Part shown: piece by piece, positions 1 through 6,244 of the stretch
How positions within the stretch are numbered: position 1 is the stretch's first letter
Layout of the letters: every line of letters starts with the position of its first letter
DNA from: Acetobacterium sp.
GTDB lineage: Bacteria > Bacillota > Clostridia > Eubacteriales > Eubacteriaceae
DNA length: 14,274 bases
Direction of reading: 5' to 3'
Assembly: GCA_022013395.1 (NCBI GenBank)
Contig: JAKLQL010000500.1
Location: 1-14,274 of the forward strand
Program-made: the position numbers and the translations under genes
Notes under the pieces: model-generated
Told to the model about the DNA's origin: nothing
The model's input: the letters and a program-made list of their open reading frames with translations, nothing else
The model's database searches: none

Positions 1-1754
1 ATCGGTCCCGGGATAAAGTGACCCCGACTATCCAGCTGACCCCAAAGATGGGTATTATCTTCCCAATGTTTTCCCACCACGACTCGTTTAAATCGTCCGT
101 TCTCCGAATTGGCTCCAATGGCCTCTGCAAAAAGACGGGGAAAGCTGGTTTTGCCGCTGCCAACCCGACCTCTAATCATCACAAAGGGTTTCGATTTAAT
201 CGACAGATAATAGCTTTTTATCAGCTCCGCTGGGTAGTAATATCCCTTGTTGCCCATTTTTGCCTGAATCAATTGGAGATCGGTGGGCAGGTAGTCATTC
301 TTCACCGGGTAATGCATAACGGTTTGTGTCAATTCGTTTAGCTCTTCTTCTATTCTCTGGTTAGTGCCACCCTCAACCAAAATGCGCTCCGCGATCAAAT
401 CCGAATCAGCTGCTTTTAACGGTTGCTCCTGCTCTTTAATTATTGAAGGAGCACTCGTTTGAATGCTATCGGTAGGCCGTTGATCGACTGAATCATCTTG
501 GACTTCTTCAGCTTTTTCAGATTTATCCTTTGTGGTTTGAATTTGGTTATCATCCCCTGCTGTACCAACCGTCATTGGTTTGGCTATTTCCGCGTCGACC
601 GATCGCTTTTCATCACTGTCACGCGTTGTTTCAGAAAAATCTTCCAATACAATTTCTACGGTTTGTTCCTCTGGCAACGGTACCACTGCTACTGATTCCG
701 GAACGGGTTCCTCTTGCTGATCTGCTGAGTTTGTTTCGTTACTTACTGTTAATTCTTCTAGTTCTTGATTTTCTGACACTTCTGTTTCCACGGAGTTGGC
801 GGCGAGGCATAAGTCATACATTTTTCTGAAATCCTCAAACTCGTTTTCCAGCACCCCATCATCGGGCATCTCAGCTTCGGTATATTCCCGGTAACAGACA
901 ATTCCTGAAACCAGGGTGGCATTAGCCAATAAGACCTCTTTATGATTGGTTTGATAGTTCCCTGTTTGAATCCGATTCCGGTATTCGGTCGCTTTTTCCG
1001 AAAGGCTTCTGACCCCGACATTATCAGCACCATAAATAATGGCCAGATAAAGCTTACAGCTGTCCATCGCCAGAATGTAGGCCAGATAGAGTCCATCATC
1101 ATTGATATTTTGAAGTTGCTTAGCGGTCACTTTAACCCAGGGTATTTCTGCCCATTGGGTGTCTCCAGCAAATCCCAATATTTTATAATTCCCGGATTTA
1201 ATGCCCTCAAAGTTCTCAATTACTTTGGGGATCTCTTCATTGATAACATCTTTAAACGAAAACCGAAAATCTCGCGGATAATAATTGGGATAGCCGGCAA
1301 TCCATTTTTTCAGCAGTTCACTTAATCCCGATTGCATTGTTTCCGAATTTTTAACCGTCTCTCGTGGTTTTATCCCATCACTATTAGCCGCTTCACTATT
1401 ACTCGCCGCTTCGTTTCCACTAATTAAGCGGAGAACAAATGCTTCATTGGCTTTTGTCACTTCAAGTTTGGGCGTTTTTGATTCATCACTGTTCCCATTA
1501 AACCAGACTTCATAGTCCGGAAATGCTTCTCCTAATTTCCGAATCAACACCTTGCTCCACTTCAGCTTAGCATTACCGCCTTCGGTTTCCAGATAGGATG
1601 GGTACTCCCGATTCTGATAGATGATGGCCAGCCGTTCCCCAGCACTTCCAAAAAAACGTATCAGTTCTTTTGGGATCATCATCTCTGTATTAATGAAGTC
1701 CGATAATTCCATTGTTTTTATTATTCGATCCGATTCTAATAATTCCCAGCTCAT
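1..1754 (-). CDS. McrB-type AAA+ protein with MrcB_N (DUF3578-like) domain, 3' end cut off by window edge
   Basis: An uninterrupted frame of 584 codons runs from ATG at 1754 to the window edge, so the C-terminus is missing. The start is preceded by GAAAGG about 7 bases upstream. Residues ~25-112 form a small domain I cannot name (IPKELIRFFGSAGE, then a beta-rich stretch). Residues ~145-295 resemble the MrcB N-terminal domain: KKWIAGYPNYYP, a WAEIPWVKVT core at 201-210, and LYLAYILAMDSCKLYLAIIYG. Residues ~320-450 are an acidic, Ser/Thr/Gln-rich linker. From ~480 an AAA+ motor begins, with Walker A GRVGSGKTS at 529-537 and the VGKHWEDNTHLWG...GHFIPGP stretch typical of McrB motors. Relatives are NTP-driven translocating subunits of modification-dependent restriction systems, normally paired with a McrC nuclease. 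No partner is visible, but one could lie left of position 1. It sits 47 bp after the YjbQ-like gene, so co-transcription is likely. The family call is firm; the defence role is inferred. Confidence 0.85.
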   Translation of the reverse strand, partial: MSWELLESDRIIKTMELSDFINTEMMIPKELIRFFGSAGERLAIIYQNREYPSYLETEGGNAKLKWSKVLIRKLGEAFPDYEVWFNGNSDESKTPKLEVTKANEAFVLRLISGNEAASNSEAANSDGIKPRETVKNSETMQSGLSELLKKWIAGYPNYYPRDFRFSFKDVINEEIPKVIENFEGIKSGNYKILGFAGDTQWAEIPWVKVTAKQLQNINDDGLYLAYILAMDSCKLYLAIIYGADNVGVRSLSEKATEYRNRIQTGNYQTNHKEVLLANATLVSGIVCYREYTEAEMPDDGVLENEFEDFRKMYDLCLAANSVETEVSENQELEELTVSNETNSADQQEEPVPESVAVVPLPEEQTVEIVLEDFSETTRDSDEKRSVDAEIAKPMTVGTAGDDNQIQTTKDKSEKAEEVQDDSVDQRPTDSIQTSAPSIIKEQEQPLKAADSDLIAERILVEGGTNQRIEEELNELTQTVMHYPVKNDYLPTDLQLIQAKMGNKGYYYPAELIKSYYLSIKSKPFVMIRGRVGSGKTSFPRLFAEAIGANSENGRFKRVVVGKHWEDNTHLWGQLDSRGHFIPGP

Positions 1755-1801
1755 TCTTACAGCCTTTCTCTTTTTCAGTGTTACTCTATATTAATGGTGC
1801 T

Positions 1802-2377
1802 TTATTCTTCGGTTGTTTCTTTTGTCTTATTCTCTTCTTCCAGCATCAAACGGCGTTCTTCCCGCATTCGCCATTCATTTCGCATTTCTTCTTTGATTTT
1901 TTCCTGCTCATCTTCGTATTCTTTGCGCTTTTCATAAATCAGCGCCAATTCTTTTGGGATGGTCGCTTCCTCATGCTCAGCCAGAGTTGTTCCCGAAACG
2001 CTCATAAAATACTGTCGCTCTCCCGACCCCTGAAATTCGACAAAATAAATACTCTGGTTCTTATCCAGAATCAGCGTTCCATCATGAACCATTACCTGCA
2101 ACGCAGGTCCAAAAATTGACGCTTTCACGCAGGGGGTTGTCCAACCGGTAAATTTCATCCCGTCATATTTGGGCATCAGATGATTCAGCTTGTCAAAAAA
2201 CTCTCTTTCCAAACGCCAGTCATCATTAATTGAAATCATTACGGCGGCTGTTCTTTCTGGAATTTGAATGTGCACAAAGCCATCCTTTAAGCGAGTATGA
2301 TCCACATATTCCCGGACACTTTTGGTAATATCAATAAGTTGTTCACTGCTTGTTGTTTCAATCGTGTTGGCTTTCAT
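1802..2377 (-). CDS. YjbQ/UPF0047-family protein with degenerate active site and coiled-coil tail
   Basis: This 191-aa protein starts at ATG 2377 behind GGGAG. Residues ~10-128 follow the YjbQ (UPF0047) fold: LIDITKSVREYV, VHIQIPERTAAVMISIND, then GWTTPCVKASIFG, LILDKNQSIYFVEFQGSGER. Ordinary members are about 130-140 aa and carry PHTTAAV and an H-x-E-G-N...H-x-K motif; some have thiamine-phosphate synthase activity in vitro. Here the PHTTA His is Glu41, the first His of the second motif is Lys75, and the His before K85 is Cys83, so catalysis as in the family looks unlikely. Residues ~133-190 are an added, highly charged Glu/Lys/Arg helix, probably a coiled coil. It is the first gene of a unit with the McrB-type gene, so a binding or adaptor role is plausible but unproven. 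Alternative view: a neutral, decaying YjbQ paralogue. Confidence 0.8.
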   Translation of the reverse strand: MKANTIETTSSEQLIDITKSVREYVDHTRLKDGFVHIQIPERTAAVMISINDDWRLEREFFDKLNHLMPKYDGMKFTGWTTPCVKASIFGPALQVMVHDGTLILDKNQSIYFVEFQGSGERQYFMSVSGTTLAEHEEATIPKELALIYEKRKEYEDEQEKIKEEMRNEWRMREERRLMLEEENKTKETTEE

Positions 2378-2441
2378 TTACGCTCCCTAATTTTGTTGAT
2401 TGTCGTTCGTTTTATTTTGTATGTTTTGGGGTATATCATTC

Positions 2442-2470
2442 ATTATAAACCATTCGATTTCAAAAAACAA
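2442..2470 (-). promoter_or_regulatory. Probable sigma-A promoter for the YjbQ-like/McrB-type unit
   Basis: On the minus strand, TTGTTT (2465-2470), a 17-bp spacer and a perfect TATAAT (2442-2447) lie about 65 bp upstream of the ATG at 2377. The -10 is consensus and the -35 matches three of six bases. The surroundings are very AT-rich, which raises the chance of a fortuitous match. Confidence 0.55.
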
Positions 2471-2608
2471 AAACATATCCATCGTTGTCCTGTAAATATT
2501 TGTGTTCTTAAATTAGTTTGATCAAAGATTTATCTAGGAGACAGCAATTTGATATGTTAAAATGATTCTAAATGTTATTAATTGATAATTACTTTGAAAG
2601 GAATCATT

Positions 2609-3448
2609 ATGTATTATACTCTGAGTCTGTTATTTATTTATTTTTTTCTTTATGCCATCATCGGGTGGATGTGTGAAGTCGTGTACTGCTCCATCCCGGA
2701 AAAAAAGTTTATTAACCGTGGTTTTTTAAATGGGCCTTATTGTCCGATTTATGGGGTCGGGGCACTGATCATCATCACCTTTTTAATGCCCTATATCCAC
2801 GATCCGATTCTGGTCTTTTTTATTGGTGTACTTCTCACCAGCACCTTGGAATACATTACCAGTTGGGGAATGGAAAAACTCTTTCATGCCAAATGGTGGG
2901 ACTATTCAGATCATAAATTTAATATTAATGGCCGGGTCTGTTTGCTGAATTCATTTCTCTTCGGCCTGTTATGCGTGGTTCTGATGTACCTCGTTCATCC
3001 CATTGTCAATGACTTCGTTGAAAGCTTCTCGTCTTTCTGGATCCAAGTTATCGCCACGATTGCGGTGGTTTTCTTTCTCAGTGATCTTGTGGAATCGACC
3101 CGTGAAACGGTTTCTTTCAATAAAAAACTCACCAGTGTTTACGAAGCAACGACCGAACTAAAAGACAATTTAAAAGAAAAAGGTATCAATACCGCTCATG
3201 AAGTCACCGCTAAAGTACGAGACTTGAAAGATGGCAAACTTGCCGATGCCAAAGATTCGGCTCATCAGTTGATCGAATCTTTAACCAATCGAATTGGCGA
3301 AACCAAAAAAATCAACCGTTATTCCCACCGCCGAATTATGAATGCGTTCCCCAAAATGTCGCATCAGCACCATCAAAGCTCGTTAGAGATCTATAAAGCT
3401 TTTATGGAAAAAAACAAGTCAAAAAAGAATCAGACTGCAGCTAAATAA
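2609..3448 (+). CDS. CmpB-like 'putative ABC transporter permease' membrane protein
   Basis: I place the start at ATG 2609 (279 aa) because AAAGGA lies 6 bases before it; an in-frame TTG at 2582 has no such site. The N-terminal ~165 residues contain about five membrane segments and the signatures of the CmpB-type family (ABC_trans_CmpB): GWMCEVVYCS (19-28), NRGFLNGPYCPIYGVGA (36-52), LEYITSWGMEKLF (80-92) and WWDYSDHKFNINGRVCL (96-112). The family is common in Firmicutes; the 'permease' name is historical and no substrate is established. Residues ~170-279 form a hydrophilic, Lys-rich, helical cytoplasmic tail (LKDNLKEKG..., KVRDLKDGKLADAKDSAHQL), longer than the minimal family core. The next gene follows after 44 bp on the same strand, suggesting an operon. 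Family assignment is good; the function is unknown. Confidence 0.8.
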   Translation: MYYTLSLLFIYFFLYAIIGWMCEVVYCSIPEKKFINRGFLNGPYCPIYGVGALIIITFLMPYIHDPILVFFIGVLLTSTLEYITSWGMEKLFHAKWWDYSDHKFNINGRVCLLNSFLFGLLCVVLMYLVHPIVNDFVESFSSFWIQVIATIAVVFFLSDLVESTRETVSFNKKLTSVYEATTELKDNLKEKGINTAHEVTAKVRDLKDGKLADAKDSAHQLIESLTNRIGETKKINRYSHRRIMNAFPKMSHQHHQSSLEIYKAFMEKNKSKKNQTAAK

Positions 3449-3492
3449 TTTTAGTTTTATCTATCTATTTCTTACCAAAGGAGGTAAGAACC

Positions 3493-4341
3493 ATGTTGTA
3501 TCACAGCGAACTTAATTTAATCAGCCAACTTGCGGCACTAAATTTGCCTGTTGAGCCAACGCTCCTGCCAGACTATACGGTAGGCGAAATGGTGGGGGCT
3601 TTGCTGCAAAATGTCAATGAGCTCCAGGGAGATTGCGCCATGTCCGCGTCTGAATGGGAAAAATCGCTGCTTTTAATGCAGCACGATCCCCGTCTCACGG
3701 CCCTGAAAGTCCTGGCCTATACCAACCAACCGGATACCGGTTTGGTTGCCTATTGTTTCTCAGACCACACCGCTGATGCTGGCATCATTGCTTTTCGGGG
3801 AACCACCGGAATCGGTTGGGTTGATAATATTAAGGGTGGTTTCGTAACGGATACACCCCAGCAACTAAAAGCACTGGAATTTTTTCATGATGTGAATACG
3901 GTTTTTAATTTTGACCATTATACCATGACTGGTCACTCAAAAGGTGGCAACAACAGCCAGTATATTACTATTGTCGATGGTGACAAAATTGATCGTTGTG
4001 TGACCTTCAACAGCCAGGGCTTTTCAGCTGAATTTATTCGCAAATATGCGGCCGAAATTGGCAAAAACCAGAATCGCATCATTGCCTATGAATCCGCCTG
4101 GGATGTCGTCAATCTTCTTTTAAACAGCATTGCCGGCAAACGGGTTGTGGTTGGCGGTGAATCCCGACTTCCCCACAATAATCATCCCCCCAACCGGCTG
4201 CTTGACCAAAGCGGTGATATTCGCAAACAGGATCTGCGCCACCCCTTTTATACCGGCTTTCAAAATTTTACTGTCAGTTTGACACTGATTGCTTCCAAAG
4301 CCAAACAACAACTGGAAAAAAATAAAACGCCCCAAAAATAA
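3493..4341 (+). CDS. Mbeg1-like (DUF2974) alpha/beta-hydrolase
   Basis: This 282-aa protein starts at ATG 3493 behind an excellent ribosome binding site (AAAGGAGGT at 3476-3484). It matches the Mbeg1-like/DUF2974 group of lipase-like alpha/beta hydrolases. IIAFRGTT (98-105) is the beta-strand/oxyanion region. YTMTGHSKGGNNSQY carries the nucleophile elbow GHSKGG with Ser149. A likely acid is Asp204 in YESAWDVVN, and candidate histidines are His228 and His231. There is no signal peptide or membrane segment, so it is probably cytoplasmic. The natural substrate is not known; ester or lipid hydrolysis is inferred from the fold. It is downstream of, and probably co-transcribed with, the CmpB-like membrane gene. 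Confidence 0.85.
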   Translation: MLYHSELNLISQLAALNLPVEPTLLPDYTVGEMVGALLQNVNELQGDCAMSASEWEKSLLLMQHDPRLTALKVLAYTNQPDTGLVAYCFSDHTADAGIIAFRGTTGIGWVDNIKGGFVTDTPQQLKALEFFHDVNTVFNFDHYTMTGHSKGGNNSQYITIVDGDKIDRCVTFNSQGFSAEFIRKYAAEIGKNQNRIIAYESAWDVVNLLLNSIAGKRVVVGGESRLPHNNHPPNRLLDQSGDIRKQDLRHPFYTGFQNFTVSLTLIASKAKQQLEKNKTPQK

Positions 4342-4344
4342 ATT

Positions 4345-4404
4345 AAAGAGCGCCACCTCGTTTAGCTTTGACCAACTAGTCTGCTAATCCAAGGGACACT
4401 CTTT
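4345..4404. terminator. Structured terminator between convergent genes
   Basis: An outer stem AAAGAGCGCC (4345-4354) / GGACACTCTTT (4394-4404) encloses inner stems TTAGC/GCTAA (4362-4366/4382-4386) and GAC/GTC (4370-4372/4379-4381). In minus-strand RNA the outer stem is complete with two G-U pairs and is followed by a U-rich run, so it best serves the AI-2E transporter gene ending at 4419. In plus-strand RNA it has two mismatches but is followed by TTTTT, so it may also stop transcription from the hydrolase gene. Confidence 0.6.
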
Positions 4405-4418
4405 TTGATCGGTTTAAA

Positions 4419-5615
4419 TTAATTTGAGACCGGCTCTTCCTGAGCTACTGCCATTTTTTCAATCCGTTCATTCGTAATTTTTCTAAATACAGCGTAGAAC
4501 ACGGCAAAGGTCGGAATTCCCAGAATGATCCCCAGGAAGCCAAATAAGCTACCGCCGATCAGCATCCCGATCAGCACCCAAAGCCCTGATAAACCAATGG
4601 ATCCACCAACAACTCGCGGATAAATGATATTAGTTTCCACTTGTTGTAACGCAATAATGTAGATCACGAAGATCAGACAATAAATTGGGTTAACCACCAA
4701 TAGAATAAAGCCACTGGGAACCGCTCCCAGAAATGCACCAAATACTGGAATCACACTGGTCATCCCCACCAAAACACCGATCAGCAGGGCATAAGGAATC
4801 TGCAGGATTGCCAAACCAACCGTGCAAAGCGTGCCCAGAATAAAGGCTTCGGTTATTTGCCCGGCAATAAACCCATGAAACACCTGGTTGGCAGTGACAC
4901 TGACATCCTGAATAAAATCGGCCCGATCTTTTCTGATGTATGCATAGATCAGCTTATCCTTCAGCGCCAGTAGATTCTCTTTATCAGCCAATAAATAAAT
5001 CGAAATAACAATCCCCATAATGATATTAAAGAAACCAACGGTGATATTTTTGGTAGCATTAAATATTTCTGGAACGGAAGTAAGCAAAAGACTCCCAAAT
5101 TGTTCCATCACCGTATTCCATTCAATTGTTATATCCGTCCATAAGGTCGATGGCAAGTTAAAAAATGCCAGGGTCTGATCCACTAGTGAATTAAATGAGT
5201 CCACATATCCTGGTAATTTGACCATCAGGGTGTCGACACTGGCACTCACCTGAGGTATTACAAAGGTGATGAGCCCGGCGAGAATTCCGATTACCAGGAG
5301 AAATGTCAAGGTAATCGAAATCATCCGTTTTCCCTTATTTATATTTCGGTTTTTTTTATTTTTAAAGCGATTCATAAAACCTAATAAATGATGCTCCATA
5401 AATGTCATCGGAATATTCAGGATAAACGCAACCCCCAAACCAATCAGTACCGGCGTTATAATATTCACAAACATGGCAAAATAGCCAACCAGATAATTTA
5501 TATTCAGGAGCGCCACCAACAGACAGATCCCAAATGTTATCAAAAATAAGTTATTTCTAAAGGTCTTGTCTCTCAAGTCATATTTTTTGTTTTTGTCATT
5601 TTCATTATTTTCCAC
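4419..5615 (-). CDS. AI-2E family (PerM/YdiK-type) membrane transporter
   Basis: This 398-aa protein starts at GTG 5615 with AAGGTGGTGA just upstream. After a charged N-terminus (1-20), paired membrane segments (~22-70) precede a basic loop (82-97, RFKNKKNRNINKGKR). A further segment (~100-120) and an extracytoplasmic/amphipathic region (~121-190) follow, then about five more helices. Family motifs are GFIAGQITEAFILG (248-261), IPVFGAFLGAVPSG (289-302) and QQVETNIIYPRVVGGSIGLSG (325-344, roughly). The family (old name UPF0118, including YdiK, PerM and TqsA) holds putative exporters and Na+/H+ antiporter-like proteins; the substrate cannot be told from sequence. It is a stand-alone gene with its own promoter and terminator. 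Length is normal for the family. Confidence 0.9.
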   Translation of the reverse strand: MENNENDKNKKYDLRDKTFRNNLFLITFGICLLVALLNINYLVGYFAMFVNIITPVLIGLGVAFILNIPMTFMEHHLLGFMNRFKNKKNRNINKGKRMISITLTFLLVIGILAGLITFVIPQVSASVDTLMVKLPGYVDSFNSLVDQTLAFFNLPSTLWTDITIEWNTVMEQFGSLLLTSVPEIFNATKNITVGFFNIIMGIVISIYLLADKENLLALKDKLIYAYIRKDRADFIQDVSVTANQVFHGFIAGQITEAFILGTLCTVGLAILQIPYALLIGVLVGMTSVIPVFGAFLGAVPSGFILLVVNPIYCLIFVIYIIALQQVETNIIYPRVVGGSIGLSGLWVLIGMLIGGSLFGFLGIILGIPTFAVFYAVFRKITNERIEKMAVAQEEPVSN

Positions 5616-5642
5616 ACGTTCACCACCTTTTCTTAATGTTTT

Positions 5643-5651
5643 ATTATAGCA
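5643..5651 (-). promoter_or_regulatory. Extended -10 promoter for the AI-2E transporter gene
   Basis: Minus-strand TGCTATAAT combines a consensus -10 (TATAAT, 5643-5648) with the TG of an extended -10. It lies about 28 bp before the GTG start at 5615. No convincing -35 box is present 16-18 bp upstream, which fits an extended -10 promoter. Confidence 0.6.
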
Positions 5652-5698
5652 TGCAGATATTAATATTACTTAGTTAAATTTATATTTTTCGCCAAATT

Positions 5699-5727
5699 AA
5701 AAGCATCGCCGCGGTGGCAATGCTTTT
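5699..5727 (-). terminator. Intrinsic terminator of the DUF4870-type gene
   Basis: In minus-strand RNA, AAAAGCATTGCC and GGCGATGCTTTT form a 12-bp stem with one G-U pair around a 5-base loop, followed by a U-rich stretch. On the plus strand the same position becomes a C-A mismatch, so the minus strand is preferred. It lies 32 bp after the stop at 5759. Confidence 0.8.
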
Positions 5728-5758
5728 TTTGTTAAACGATTCGATTTTTGGTAACGAC

Positions 5759-6091
5759 CTAGTAGGACTGAATCAGTGTAATACCGCCGATAATAGGAAG
5801 AGGTTTTGCTTCAAGTTGCACAACATTGATGATCCCGATAATTGCGAGGGCCAAAATCCCCAATGAACCCACCGAGCTGACCAACATGCCAATTGGCCAG
5901 ATAATCCAGCTTAATATGTTGGAAACAATCGCCACTACCAGCGAAGTCAAAAATAGCACCAATCCCTGATTCGCATGGAACTGGGTAAAGTGATTATCTC
6001 GGCCGGCCAATAGCGGAATAAAGAAAATAATGTAGGCAAAAATAGCTAGAACTTTGCCTTCTTCGGCTTCCTGCTTGTCAACATTAATCAT
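5759..6091 (-). CDS. Small DUF4870-type membrane protein
   Basis: This 110-aa protein starts at ATG 6091 behind AGGAGGT. Three hydrophobic segments are visible: ~14-30 (VLAIFAYIIFFIPLLAG), ~43-65 and ~67-91. The loop DNHFTQFHANQGLVLFL (32-48) is the hallmark of DUF4870/Tic20-like small membrane proteins, which typically have F-x-x-F-H-x-x-Q in this position. No catalytic residues are seen and the role of the family in bacteria is not established. The gene stands alone, with a promoter at 6123-6152 and a terminator at 5699-5727. Confidence 0.8.
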   Translation of the reverse strand: MINVDKQEAEEGKVLAIFAYIIFFIPLLAGRDNHFTQFHANQGLVLFLTSLVVAIVSNILSWIIWPIGMLVSSVGSLGILALAIIGIINVVQLEAKPLPIIGGITLIQSY

Positions 6092-6122
6092 TTGTTGTTT
6101 ACCTCCTATCTAAGATATTTAC

Positions 6123-6152
6123 ATGATATCACACTAAAAGTTTGATGGTCAA
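6123..6152 (-). promoter_or_regulatory. Sigma-A type promoter for the DUF4870-type gene
   Basis: Minus-strand TTGACC (6147-6152), an 18-bp spacer and TATCAT (6123-6128) lie about 32 bp upstream of the ATG at 6091. Both hexamers match consensus at five of six positions. Confidence 0.65.
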
Positions 6153-6209
6153 TTGTTATTTTATTCACTACTGCATTCGCAGCGAGTATGACCTTCATGT
6201 AATTCACGC

Positions 6210-6244
6210 AAAAAAAGAAACGCCAACTAAGCGTTTCTTTTTTT
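6210..6244 (-). terminator. Strong intrinsic terminator fused to the typA stop codon
   Basis: A perfect 14-bp stem, A7GAAACGC (6210-6223) and GCGTTTCT7 (6231-6244), encloses a 7-base loop. Its first base directly follows the typA stop codon TAG (6245-6247). The run of Ts on either strand would serve termination in both directions, but only typA uses it here. Confidence 0.9.

Noticed and set aside
758..1102. Minus-strand open frame of 114 codons
   Set aside because: It lies in a different frame inside the continuous McrB-type coding region, and its translation has no family-like pattern.
1712..2119. Plus-strand Phe-rich open frame opposite the YjbQ-like gene
   Set aside because: It is the antisense shadow of the Glu/Lys-rich coiled-coil codons; it has no plausible ribosome binding site and no recognisable protein pattern.
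2535..2608. Promoter for the CmpB-like gene
   Set aside because: The region is AT-rich with several partial -10-like strings, but none has a -35 at 16-18 bp.
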